From Eunapius fragilis (lineage: Eukaryota; Porifera; Demospongiae; Spongillida; Spongillidae): 64,000 nt of DNA. The notes under the pieces are model-generated. The model saw only the letters and a program-made list of their open reading frames with translations, did not search any database and had not been told where the DNA came from. The stretch spans positions 10,820,751 through 10,884,750 of the forward strand of contig OY811975.1 in the NCBI GenBank assembly GCA_963681505.1, in the 5' to 3' direction. Position 1 is the stretch's first letter, and the number at the start of each line of letters is the position of its first letter. Of this stretch, positions 11,601-21,343 are shown piece after piece. A program made the position numbers and the translations under genes.

Positions 11601-11681
11601 GATGACAATGACGATGATGATGACAATGATGATGATGATGACAATGATGATGCTGAGGACATCGTTGAAGATGAGATGTAG
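8602..11681 (+). CDS. Ten-exon transposase-like gene, unknown function
   Basis: Exons by GT-AG boundaries and phase: 8602-8839, 8887-9029, 10435-10537, 10590-10699, 10748-10821, 10859-10977, 11029-11057, 11121-11240, 11294-11424, 11510-11681. They join in one frame, 1239 nt, about 412 residues. Exon 2 has a Cys-rich motif (CFYNLCEGLVKHCTC). Exon 5 reads WVMTDARHDSTSNAFH, and exons 8-9 read YWIESFNHQL and MRMNLAVLDWNENVQR. These resemble the RNase-H-like core of an uncharacterised transposase-derived family with Kolobok-like features, known to me from cnidarian and sponge genomes. The last exon encodes an acidic Asp/Asn tail. In family members I remember, a segment of roughly 100 or more residues lies between the parts in exons 7 and 8; here only a 63-bp intron is present, so the copy looks internally deleted. 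Intron 2 (1.4 kb) holds GT-rich repeats and a MITE. The transposase relationship is moderate; the exon chain is strong. Confidence 0.72.
9040..9430 (+). repeat. GT/ATGT-rich microsatellite inside intron 2
   Basis: Irregular TGTGTATG-type repeats fill most of the first part of the long intron. Open frames through it (Cys/Val/Met/Tyr-only) are repeat translations. Confidence 0.9.
9441..9945 (+). mobile_element. MITE family A, copy 4 (full length, intronic)
   Basis: The most complete copy. It starts with (acgt)n and cgtctagcgcctattggttc, contains the tagcaaccaataggaac inverted-repeat half, then gtacaggccgagaacatgca and gaggttgcgtagtaaccgta, and ends with the hairpin cccgtgatttttcacgggg. It is nested in intron 2 of the ten-exon gene, in the sense orientation. 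Confidence 0.88.
9946..10140 (+). repeat. (TATG)n microsatellite
   Basis: Tandem tatg/catg tetranucleotides (purest at 10025-10095) directly 3' of the intronic MITE. Confidence 0.95.
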
Positions 11682-12950
11682 ATGTAGCGTGTGTGAGTTG
11701 CTCACCCTTCTCTATGTAACCATCTACGTCAATTGCATAGATAGCTCTATTGTTGTATACTTTGCTCTGTGTACTGGTGCTCTATACATGCTACCAATGT
11801 AATCTGCTTTGTGATTGAAGGTTTTTTCATGTATGCTCTCAGTTGTTTATAAGTAGAGATGTAATGTAATTAATGGCTGAAAACTTGCTTTTGAAAAATT
11901 TGAGCAGAACGTTATAGACTACATCGACTCTAATACCTTTACCTTAATTATTTGTACAATAAACGGAGGATGCATCTTATATTTAGCTTGTACACTTGTC
12001 AAATTCAACATTGGCATCTTATCACACGTATAGTTTTGCGAGCGAGCTAGCCTATACTTCTTGTATGGATTTCTTAGCTGTTTGTAACCATCAATATCAC
12101 TTTGATAATTGCATCTGTGCATGTTTTTCCCCACAAACCAAGTTTACCACTAGTGCATCAAAGTAGTATGTGTGTACACGTATGTGTCTGGCCTAGGAAG
12201 AGTTAAATTTATTACAACTAAGGCTTTTTACTATTTCAAACGTTGTGTGACTAAACACAGGTATTGGTACTTTTTTAAGAGAATGATTGCTGGACTGGGT
12301 TGATATTTATGTCTTATTCATACCTTTGCTGCCATAAGAGCTGTTCCACCTTGTGTGGCTAGCTATACTTCTAAGTTGTTGTATTGACCTCGCTTCCATA
12401 CAAAAACTTCTTTACCTCCCAATGCATTTGGACCTGAACTGTCAAGCTGAAACAGAATAATGCACTTCCCACAAGGTAGTTTAGATTCAGAAACACTTCT
12501 GTGGGACAACAACCTTATCATGTGTTTAGGTTGATGTTTAGTATATATTCATAAGTCGGGGAGACCAGTGTCCCATATGAATCTAATCTACATCTTTCAT
12601 GTGACTGATGTACCTGTTGATAAGATATGTACTTGGTCTTGCAAGTAGCAACAGTACATCTGTTCAGAGTCTTTGCTTTGTACTATACCTTTTTTCTTGT
12701 CATGGTTTGTGTACTGATGGTCCATGCATCTACCATTTTACTGGTACACATTTAGAATGTGCTTGGTGATTGATTGTCTTTTCATGTAAGCTCTGAAATT
12801 TTGCTTTTTGCACTCTGTGAAATGTGGTATATAAGTTACTTATGAAATATAACTTGGTTAAATTAATAAACAGTTCTTTTCAGAACTACTACTACTACTA
12901 CTAAAGACACTACATATGCCAATCTTGCTAATACATAGAAACAGTGTGGT
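11682..12950. other. 3' UTR and downstream spacer
   Basis: An AATAAA at 11958-11963 is a candidate poly(A) signal for the ten-exon gene. The segment around 12665-12800 loosely repeats 11745-11840 (ctctgtgtactggtgctc versus a diverged copy), suggesting a partial duplication of the 3' end. The words gcgagcgagctagcc (12040-12055) recur at 14308-14322. No further coding exon is supported. Confidence 0.45.
11958..11963 (+). terminator. Candidate poly(A) signal AATAAA
   Basis: Canonical hexamer 277 nt past the stop at 11681. A second AATAAA lies near 12863. Confidence 0.4.
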
Positions 12951-13285
12951 TCAATTTTTACATGTATTTTATGTGTACATGTATGTTGTGCGTACACATG
13001 TTTACGTATATATGCATGTGTACACATGACACGTGTACGTAGTGTTTCATGTGTGTGTGTGCCCACATGTGTAAGTATGAGTACAGTGTGTAAGATGCAT
13101 GTGTGTGATTGCATACACATATATCAGTATCTGAGTACAGATGTGTATATAGTGTACCATGTGTGCTTACACATGTGTAAGTACATTTACATGTGTGTGT
13201 AGGTAGTAATGTGTTAAAATGTGTGTGTGCGTACACATGTGTATGTATATGAGTACACATGTGTAAGGAGAGTACCATGTGTGTT
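12951..13285. repeat. TGTGTACACATG-type microsatellite
   Basis: Loosely periodic (about 60-70 bp) repeats of gtgtgtgcgtacacatgtgt interspersed with single differences. It ends just past the stop of the minus-strand gene that follows. Confidence 0.85.
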
Positions 13286-13296
13286 TTGATTATAAT

Positions 13297-14011
13297 TTAG
13301 GCTTCAAAGGCAGATCTGTACCCTGTATACGGCACTCCTTCAGGGTTTGGAAATCTTCTCTGTATTTCCTGTGATATGTACATCATTAAAGTAATTTTGT
13401 GTTCTTTTTTTCTTACATCTTGTATACATTGTGGCATGATTTTTCTCATCATGTACAACTGTTCTGTCCTGTTTCCTCCTGAGGTATGTTTGGTGATGCC
13501 AAAAGCCTACATGACTCAGGAGCTGCCAGAACTTTCTATACAATCGGAATCTTTTCGTTCTGTTTGTGAGGGATGGTCTTGCCATCCCTACAAGGAAAGC
13601 AGGTGGCCGTGACACAATGCATGGCCCACATAACCAATGTGGACAGGTTGGACTTTGAGGTCCGCCATTCATTGTCGGATGGTCTACTGTGGTTGTGGTA
13701 TGTCCTACAATGTATTCATTATAAACATGTAGGTGTATGAGGTGCTAACAGATACCTTGTATGTGTAATTCCTCAGATTGCCCTCCAAATGACACTTCAA
13801 CTTGATTGCACACAACAGAGATGCACATTCCGTTAGAGTTATGTGACTGCACTAAGGTGTTTAGTTGTTCTAAGAAGTCATTGGGCACATACCCAATACT
13901 ACTTGTAATCTCAACCTTGAAGAATACAATAGCAATATAAGTTTTCATATGTTGATCATAGTCGTTATTTACCTGAATTGCATTTGGCCATGATTGCATG
14001 TACACGTACAC
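13297..14011 (-). pseudogene. Four-exon gene of an uncharacterised family, one frameshift
   Basis: Read on the minus strand: exon a about 14011-13973 (ends at gtaaat), exon b 13915-13756, exon c 13686-13417, exon d 13359-13297. Phases agree across all junctions. Exon c contains PTCPHWLCGPCIVSRPPAFL and then RFRLYRKFWQLL; exon d ends RRFPNPEGVPYTGYR. These match the pattern of a widespread uncharacterised invertebrate protein (Cys-rich CPHxxCGPC, KRxxLYRKFW, MPxC, RRRxPNPxGxPYxGY). The MPQC part of exon c is only in frame after a one-base shift at the T5 run 13440-13444 (A5 on the coding strand). So it is either a young pseudogene or a homopolymer error. The 5' end is probably incomplete. Confidence 0.65.
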
Positions 14012-14039
14012 GCTAGTTCTTCGTCAAAGGTCACGTGCC

Positions 14040-14756
14040 GTATATATATATATATATATATTATTTTTTTCTAAAAGATATGCATACTCATACTTGACAA
14101 AAAGAAGCTTCTGGGGTCATACTTGACAAAAAGAAGCTTCTGGGGGCTATTTTTTTCTCATGCTTAGATGGCGTTTCGTGCATGAAGCTCCACTAGCACT
14201 TTCCGTACGCGTGGTTGCAAAATCTTGGGTGACTCCGGGGTCCTCGTTATTTGTCTTTAGTGCATTTTTCTACTCTGATTGGATACTTCACACGCGTATA
14301 GTTCTGCGAGCGAGCTAGCCAAGATGTAAATCACGTGATACATAGGGGAATTCCCTTGCCTGGCAAGCTCCTTTTATACTCGGATCGAAAGAATTATTCG
14401 GCGCTGCGCGTGCGTGAACGTACGACGCAATGCGCGTGTATTTACATAAAACCTCGTTCTTTAAGTCACAATTCTAAGTCACAATTTCTTGGTCAATCTA
14501 TGATTAAAGTACATTGATATGCCGCAGTCGTCAGCTAAGTGGACATCATAATCATCTGTAGGCTGTTGTAACTCGGCCCAATCAATCCCATAGCTTGAGA
14601 TGTCCTCTTGAAAATAAAATTAATCCATGCCCATCTATTAATAACTCTCTTGTTTTACAGATAAAAATAAAAAATATCAGATACAAAAATCATGGTGATT
14701 TTTAATCAATTACTACATGCAAAAGAAGTATCAGAATAGAAACGTAAATTCTCCCA
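14040..14756. other. TA run, short tandem duplication, no gene
   Basis: A (TA)n run at 14040-14062 is followed by two tandem copies of a 28-bp unit (catacttgacaaaaagaagc plus ttctgggg) at about 14090-14145. The rest holds no supported gene. A palindrome-like cttgcctggcaag at 14355 resembles one at 8394. Confidence 0.5.
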
Positions 14757-15212
14757 CGTTATTGCCACATCAGTTCTGTATTTAATTCTATATTACACAT
14801 TATGAGTCTTTTACACTCGCCGATACCAACGTTTCAGGGCTAAAAACGCATAAAACTCAACGGAGTGGCTCTCCAATGTCAAAATTGCAATGTACCAAAT
14901 TTAGTCCTGTTCTGCAGATCACTGTTACTTAACTATAATCAAGATATTGATTATCAAAGTAAGAGCAATTTTGGGTAAAATTGCTCAAACTTTGCAATAT
15001 CTTCATTATAGATTGAAGTAAAGATCCCTGATCTACAGATTCTGATAGTAACATGACACTTCGCGTACGTTGTAATTTTGACGCTGGGAAGATAGTCCTT
15101 CGTTTATGAGTTTTCAACCCTGAAGGTTACCAAACTTGAGTACGGACACGTTTAAAGGACTTATAATGTGTAAAAATATCATAAACTACAGAACTGATGT
15201 GGCAATAAATGT
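14757..15212. mobile_element. Diverged foldback element
   Basis: The left end contains ttgccacatcagttctgta; the right end contains its complement (tacagaactgatgtggcaa). Inner matching pairs include ttacacattatgagtc with gacttataatgtgtaa and the ttcaggg..aaaa..cataaa blocks. Arms are about 170-200 bp and clearly diverged, so it is an old copy. A further half-site ctgatgtggcaataaatt is at 15367. Confidence 0.65.
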
Positions 15213-15950
15213 TGAAAATATGAAGTAAGTAGGGAGTTTAGGTCGGAAGATATGTGGATTTGAATTTTTAATGACAAAACCAGGCTTCAATAAAAAACGG
15301 TAGCATTAATAATCTCAAAGTTAACCTACCTATTGTCCTTCATTTGTTGCAGCATTTAAAAAAAACTGATGTGGCAATAAATTATGTAGGACGTTGGTAG
15401 TTCAGCTTGTAATAGCACACGCTTGTCAGGTTCAGTCATAAAACATGCCATTCTTGTATTTAAATGTGTTAAGTGTCCAGAAAATCACACTCCTGGGTAA
15501 TTGTTCAACTTGTTGATTTTCTTTTAACTACAAAGGAATGTTGTATTCCTTGAACATGCTTGCCAGACAGAATGGTTTACAAGTAAATAAAAACGAGAGA
15601 GTTGTTGGTATCTATTTTGTTTAATGATGGCTTTCTTAATGTTATTTGCACTTTAATCCGCCCCAGGATGGCCCCCGGCCTGTAGATGGCACTACGTGCG
15701 GCACCTCGGGTGCTGAGGCGTCTCAGCATCGAAGCTAGAGCTTCAAGTAGCGCCTATGGCGCTGGGTACCGCTGGCTAGGAGTTGCCAATCCTTATAAGC
15801 CACCTCCCTGGGATGAGGTGGCTGAGTGTGGGTAAGTTTGCTAAACTGTCTGGGCTAGTGGACCCTGCATGGGTTCTCATCGCCCAGGGAATTTATCAAT
15901 AGGTAGATTATCTGCTTGGTGTAAAAAGCACGGAAACAAGAGTGTCAGAA
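15213..15950. other. No recognisable gene; GC-rich island
   Basis: A GC-rich 170-bp island at 15660-15830 stands out from AT-rich surroundings. I could not match it to a tRNA, SINE or exon. Nothing else is supported. Confidence 0.4.
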
Positions 15951-15954
15951 ATTT

Positions 15955-16055
15955 TACTCGAAAATTGAAATAGGCCTATATTTTTAACACCACCATAGGT
16001 CAATCCTATATACCAACAACTCTCTCGTTAGAGAATGTTTTTATTTACCTGTTTC
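15955..16055. mobile_element. Palindromic MITE family B, single-arm fragment
   Basis: Contains the right-arm words acaccaccataggtcaatcc and tctcgttagagaatgttttt plus the aaataggcctata word from the loop-proximal part. The other arm is missing. Confidence 0.7.
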
Positions 16056-16192
16056 ATAAGTTTATTTTTTCACCCTGTCATAGCAGTATCATAGAATTTG
16101 GACGATCCTCTTTAAGATAAAGCACTGCTGATTGCGGCTGGGCGCAATTCAGATAATTGGCTAATATGGGAATAGTGTAACTTTAAGATCAC

Positions 16193-16836
16193 ATGGTGCT
16201 ATGCTGCTCATCCCTTGTTGTGGTACCCCATGGGTCACATGGTGCTATGCTGGTCATCCCTTGTTGTGGTACCCCATGGACCACATGGTGCTATGCTGGT
16301 CATCCCTTGCTGTGGCACCCCATGGACCACATGGTGCTATGCTGGTCATCCCTTGCTGTGGCACCCCATGGACCACATGGTGCTATGCTGGTCATCCCTT
16401 GCTGTGGCACCCCATGGACCACATGATGCTATGCTGGTCATCCCTTGCTGTGGCACCCCATGGACCACATGGTGCTATGCTGGTCATCCCTTGCTGTGGC
16501 ACCCCGTGGACCACATGGTGCTATGCTGGTCATCCCTTGCTGTGGCACCCCATGGACCACATGGTGCTATGCTGGTCATCCCTTGCTGTGGCACCCCATG
16601 TACCACATGGTGCTATGCTGGTCATCCCTTGCTGTGGTACCCCATGGACCACATGGTGCTATGCTGGTCATCCCTTGCTGTGGCACCCCATGTACCACAT
16701 GGTGCTATGCTGGTCATCCCTTGCTGTGGTACCCCATGACCACATGGTGCTATGCTGGTCATCCCTTGCTGTGGTACCCCATGGACCACATGGTGCTATG
16801 CTGCTCATCCCTTGCTGTGGCACCCCATGGGTCACA
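16193..16836 (+). repeat. 46-bp minisatellite, about 14 copies
   Basis: Unit: ccatggaccacatggtgcta + tgctggtcatcccttgctgt + ggcacc (46 bp). Variation is confined to a few positions (cacc/tacc, ggacc/gtacc/ggtc). 46 is not a multiple of 3, so all three frames stay open and each unit rotates the frame. The Trp/His/Cys-rich frames are therefore not evidence of a protein. Confidence 0.97.
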
Positions 16837-17842
16837 TCTCCTCATGAGATTACCCCCTGGTCTTTGCACTTGTTCTGGTACCTTGATGGTGGGACCTTAG
16901 CAGACCATTGATGGTGGTGATGACTGTGTCCACATCCTCCATCAAGCCTGGTACCTTGATGGTGGGACCTTAGCAGGCAAGAAATCTGCGGTCCTTAGTG
17001 CTCTGTCTCTGCTGAATTCTATTTGGCCCTCTCTTTGGTATTTTGGTTTTTTTTTTTGTTAATCTGTGAAACTGTTTTAAAGAATGAACATGAACCTAAT
17101 GAAAGCTTTTAATTATGATCCCTTTACCATATCTCATTTTAATCATGGAATCTGATAACAGCAGGTGGAGTTTGCCACTCCTCCTGCCTTCTCCACACCC
17201 TCCCTCGACCCATCTTCTCCTCCCCATCCCACTTTCTCCCTTCCCTCCCACTTTCACCATCCCTGAGGCCAACCTGGAAGTCAATGACCATGTTATAATT
17301 CATTTTGGGCGTGGTTCCTCTTCCCCAGACCCAGACGTGCGAACAGCAGGGTGCTAATGTTCCCACGAAGCAAGCTGGTTCATGCTTACCGGTTATACGC
17401 CATAGGATAAGCTGTGCACACATAGGGGTGGGCAGAACTGGAGAGAGGGAGCCTGTGGGATGAGCTCACCATCACCCTGTGGGAAGAGCCCACCCCCACA
17501 TCCTCCTCCCCACCCCTACATCCTCATCCCCACTCCTACGTCCTCCTCCCCATACCCACGGACTCCTCCCCATCCCTGCACCCAGGCCATGCATTATTCA
17601 GAGGGCGGGTTGGGATCGGCAGGGAGGAGGGGAAGTGGTGCCGGAACCTCAAACAGGAAAACTATGCTATGTGCCTTCTCTTTGGCATATATGGTACTTA
17701 AAATGTTTTGATGAAGAGCGAATGGTTGTGCACCTACCCCCTGCTTATAATTAGATGTAGCATGGGAAAGCATATAGGACATTAAAAGGGGACATTGTCT
17801 AAGGTTAAAGTAGGTATAGCCGCCTGCCTGTCGGCAACTCCA
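16837..17842. other. Pyrimidine-rich region without a supported gene
   Basis: A 29-bp unit starting ctggtaccttgatggtggga is duplicated at 16872-16900 and 16947-16976. From 17180 to 17600 the strand is strongly C/T-rich (ctccctcc, ccccacatcctcctcccc). Open frames there are Pro/Ser/Thr-rich and not convincing. Confidence 0.5.
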
Positions 17843-18048
17843 GGGGCGGATCCAGGAATTATGCCCCCTCCCGCGCGAAGCGCGGACGCTTTTGATAGCC
17901 GTACGTTCAAAATGCAACTTAAAACGCTATATTGCGCGACTATGAATATATAATTAGACGAACGAAAGGGTAGGGGGGGGGGGGGGGGGGGGGGGGGGGC
18001 ACGTGCCCCCGGTGCCCCCCCCCCCCCCCCCCCCCCTCGCTACTGAAC
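17843..18048. mobile_element. GGATCC-type short element with G/C runs
   Basis: Begins ggggcggatccagg and ends in a poly-G run, gcacgtgcccccggtgcc, then a poly-C run and cgctactg. The poly-G, GCACGTGC, poly-C core also occurs in the element at 37097-37597, which is bounded by agcggcggat/atccgccgct. Confidence 0.6.
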
Positions 18049-18393
18049 TATCCCTTCTAAACATACTATCCCAAACTAGATTGTTCCTTTTTTCTGGTTC
18101 CAGGTATTGTATTGCTATATATAATGGTGTTCTTGGGGAAAGCAACCATTCAGTCTCATGCCAGCTATCGACGACCTGAACTTTTGCTGATTTCTAAATG
18201 TCTACTCGCGAGCCGTCTAGTAAGTTGGTAACTTTTAAGCTATCTGCAGTATGCATGAGGCTCTGGTAAAAGAATTGACGCCTTTTCCCCATCTTGCTCT
18301 TAGAGGGGGGGGGGGGGGGGGGGGGGTGGAGGTTTGCGATTCATAATGCCAGACATTGTCGAACCACGAATCCGTTAGCGAATTAAAACTATT
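18049..18393. other. No recognisable gene
   Basis: Only a poly-G tract of about 20 bases (18305-18327) is notable. Confidence 0.4.
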
Positions 18394-18498
18394 CTCGTCC
18401 CCAGACCCGTGTTACGCAGCAGCGGATGGATTACACCACCGCTCGCGTAGCGGTGATGTAATTCATCCGCTGCTGCGCAACATGGGTCTGGGGACGAG
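18394..18498. mobile_element. Hairpin MITE family C, copy 1
   Basis: A 105-bp near-perfect palindrome: left arm ctcgtccccagacccgtgtt..gcagcagcggatg, right arm the complement ending gggtctggggacgag. It shares the ctcgtccccag terminus and exactly 105 bp length with the copy at 37863-37967, although the central sequences differ. Confidence 0.8.
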
Positions 18499-19050
18499 AC
18501 TAAATGAATACTAATGACGGAATCCCAAATAGAAAAATGCCGAGCATTTAGTACTTCTGGCATGTTTTAAAAGCATGTTCAGTAACTTACCGTCGTCTGC
18601 AATGTTGAGAAATTTTATGGTACTATGGGAAACGCGACTTTTAATACTTTGTCGGATTGGTGCATGTGTCTGTTTTGTAGCGGCGTATAACCATGAGGCG
18701 GTATACAAAAGTATGGAAAAGTTCTGAAGTTTAGTTTGAAACCTATATAACCTTTATTGGTGAAGCTACAACGACTTAAATGCCTTCCGCAGTGCATGTC
18801 TTTGTCGGACCCTCGAGCGAACTTGCATTTGCAGGCTAAATAATACGATTAACGTATCGAAAAGGATTTCCTGCATTGCATAGAACATGTTTTAGTCTCC
18901 GAGGCACCAAAATGCTTTCATGTATATAGCAGCGCTTTTTTCAATGTGGAAGTATGTACCCACTGTTAATGTGTACAGGATACATGTATATGTTGTCTCA
19001 TATATGTACATCGGAACCTACGCGAATAGGTTCCATATAGGAATCCTGCA
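18499..19050. other. No recognisable gene
   Basis: AT-rich sequence with no supported gene, RNA or repeat. Confidence 0.35.
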
Positions 19051-19291
19051 GTATCATGAAGTCATTAAAAAACGTCACTCGCGTCTAGCGGGACAGCCAA
19101 GAGTCGGGTCACTTCACTCCTAGTGGCAATCGAGCAATATCAAAAAGGAGAACAGTTCTGCGTTATATTTGTGTCATAAGACGGTGTACTTTTAGAGAAC
19201 AAAAATACTCGTTCCCACCGTCCGTACCCAGTCCCACCTAAATTTCTCCTCCGTCGTCGTCACCGTCTTTGTCTTCTTCGTCTTCTTTTGA

Positions 19292-19323
<32 letters not shown>

Positions 19324-20175
19324 TTCTTCTTCTCCTTCTCCTCCTCCTCCTCCTCCTCCTCCTCCTCCTCCTCCTCCTCCTCCTTCGCCTCCTCCTCCTC
19401 CTCCTCCTCCTCCTCCTCCTCCCTCCTCCTCCTCCTCCGCCTCCTCCTCCTCCTCCTCCTCCTCCTCCTCCTCCTCCTCCTCCTCCTCCTCCTCCTCCTC
19501 CTCCTCCTCCTCCTCCTCCTCCTCCTCCTCCTCCTCCTCCTCCTCCTCCTCCTCCTCCTCCTCCTCCTCCTCCTCCTCCTCCTCCTCCTCCTCCTCCTCC
19601 TCCTCCTCCTCCTCCTCCTCCTCCTCCTCCTCCTCCTCCTCCTCCTCCTCCTCCTCCTCCTCCTCCTCCTCCTCCTCCTCCTCCTCCTCCTCCTCCTCCT
19701 CCTCCTCCTCCTCCTCCTCCTCCTCCTCCTCCTCCTCCTCCTCCTCCTCCTCCTCCTCCTCCTCCTCCTCCTCCTCCTCCTCCTCCTCCTCCTCCTCCTC
19801 CTCCTCCTCCTCCTCCTCCTCCTCCTCCTCCTCCTCCTCCTCCTCCTCCTCCTCCTCCTCCTCCTCCTCCTCCTCCTCCTCCTCCTCCTCCTCCTCCTCC
19901 TCCTCCTCCTCCTCCTCCTCCTCCTCCTCCTCCTCCTCCTCCTCCTCCTCCTCCTCCTCCTCCTCCTCCTCCTCCTCCTCCTCCTCCTCCTCCTCCTCCT
20001 TCTTCTTCTTCTTCTTCTTCTTCTTCTTCTTCTTCTTCTTCTTCTTCTTCTTCTTCTTCTTCTTCTTCTTCTTCTTCTTCTTCTTCTTCTTCCTTCGGGA
20101 TAGCATAACTCATGACAGGAACATTTTTAAAGCACGCCATGTGTACCAATCGTTTCAGGATGTGTCCGCATGTTA
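19051..20175. mobile_element. Dispersed repeat split by a giant microsatellite
   Basis: The parts outside the microsatellite (19055-19258 and 20096-20175) align in order with 58505-58800. Shared words include gtacccagtcccac, tagagaacaaaa, cataactc and taggaacac/caggaacatt followed by tttaa. In the other copy the interior is just a short gttcttcttcttgttcttc stretch, so the array here grew from that seed. No coding capacity is supported. Confidence 0.7.
19262..20095 (+). repeat. (TCC)n/(TTC)n microsatellite, about 830 bp
   Basis: Short (TTC)n at both ends (19290-19335 and 20000-20090) brackets about 660 bp of almost pure (CTC)n, with a few CGC interruptions near 19385 and 19440. It is a homopurine-homopyrimidine mirror repeat able to form triplex (H-DNA). 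Poly-Glu, poly-Gly, poly-Leu and poly-Pro frames through it are artefacts. Confidence 0.98.
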
Positions 20176-20268
20176 TCTTCAGGTGTCTGTTAGACACCTA
20201 ACTTATCGGGCAATTAGCTGAAGCTAGTAGTACCTTTTTGGTGTTGATCTACAAATAGCACATTACAG

Positions 20269-20549
20269 AAGTGATAAAGACATTCTCTATGCGAGAAGGT
20301 TGGTGGTATACAGGAATCAAAGGCGGTGGTGGTGTAAAAAGCAAGGGAACAAGGCTTGTGATTGAAAAGGAAAAATGAAATAAACCTATATTAGCACACA
20401 CAGTTTAACATGATGACATGCTGCTAATATAGGTCTATTCCATTTTTCCTTTTCAATCACAAGCCTTGTTCCCTTGCTTTTTACACCACCACCGCCTTTG
20501 ATTCCTATATACCACCAACCTTCTCGCATAGAGAATGTTTTTATCACTT
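20269..20549. mobile_element. Palindromic MITE family B, copy 2
   Basis: 281-bp inverted repeat. The left arm starts aagtgataaagacattctct; the right arm ends agagaatgtttttatcactt. Internal paired words are aaggcggtggtggtgtaaaa and caagggaacaaggcttgtga with their complements. Confidence 0.95.
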
Positions 20550-20664
20550 GTGCCCTACATTTTTTTGGCAGATGTAGCAAGAATGTCAAATGACAGTTTT
20601 ATTTTAGAATTCCATGGCGTGCAATTTTTTGAGGTGTGGGTGTACTGTCACGAAAATTTCGGTC

Positions 20665-20735
20665 CGGGAAAAAATTGGTCCGGCCGGACCAATTTAGGTC
20701 GCCAAAATTAGTCCGGCCGGACTAATGTTGGTACC
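20665..20735. repeat. Two adjacent GGCCGG-centred palindromes
   Basis: ttggtccggccggaccaa and attagtccggccggactaat lie about 30 bp apart, with related half-sites (cggtccggg, gtccggta, cagtccg) either side. They sit directly before the integrase-like exons and could be binding sites or cruciform-forming sequence. Confidence 0.6.
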
Positions 20736-20749
20736 AATAATTGTCCGGT

Positions 20750-21343
20750 ATGACTAAAACCAGTCCGCGCGTGCGTATTGGTAGTATTATCGCCTCAAAC
20801 ACGTGGAAGAACCTTGCGAGCAAAATGTCGAGTACTGACGAGGATGAAGTGAAGGAAAACTTGGTTGAAGAGGCTTACCAGTACCTGACGAGGAAAAGTT
20901 ACCCAGCTGGCGCAAGTGAAGGGCAAAAGCGATGCATCAGAAGAAAAGCAGCGAAATTTGTCTTAAAGAACGGAGAACTATTTTTCAAAAAGATGAGCAA
21001 AGGAAAGGTGAGGCTAGGACAAAGTGCTTTGAACTGCTGCTTTCTTTGTTGATCGACATGGTTTTGTTTTTAATTCGGCTCTAGGGGAGTGAGATACGAT
21101 ATGTTGTAAACACAGAAGAACAACAACGAATTCTTCATGGATGTCATAATGATCTAACAGCAGGGCACATGGGAGTGAAGCGTACGTTGAAAAAGATTAA
21201 TGAGCGATTTAGATGGCCTGGAATGGTAAAAGACGTGACAAACATGGTAGGCATGTAGTATTGTGTTAGATATTCACTGTTTTTATGTTTAACGCTCCTC
21301 TTGCATCTAGGTTGCTAGATGTGACATTGTGAATCGAAAATGA
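20750..21343 (+). pseudogene. Integrase-like (H2C2 zinc-binding) gene fragment
   Basis: Exon 1 runs from an ATG at 20750 (or 20825, in gcaaaATGTCG) to 21007, exon 2 21085-21246, exon 3 from 21311. All are phase 0 with good GT-AG sites. Exon 2 encodes the integrase zinc-binding pattern: the spaced H of RILHGCHNDLTAGHMG, then FRWPGM; exon 3 supplies RCDI where family members have CDxCQ. This is the H2C2 module that precedes the DDE core in Ty3/gypsy integrases and in cellular derivatives such as KRBA2- or GIN1-like proteins. A TGA at 21341 ends the frame in what is already homologous to the membrane-protein gene, so the catalytic core is absent. Best read as a gene truncated at a rearrangement breakpoint near 21320-21340. 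Confidence 0.65.

Noticed and set aside
15660..15830. GC-rich island as a SINE or tRNA-derived element
   Set aside because: No second copy, A/B boxes or poly-A tail found in the window.
16193..16911. Trp/His/Cys-rich frames of up to 236 codons
   Set aside because: 46-bp repeat read in rotating frames; no start context or splice support.
19192..20197. Poly-Glu, poly-Gly, poly-Leu, poly-Pro and poly-Ser frames of 270-319 codons
   Set aside because: Products of the TCC/TTC microsatellite; every frame is open by composition.
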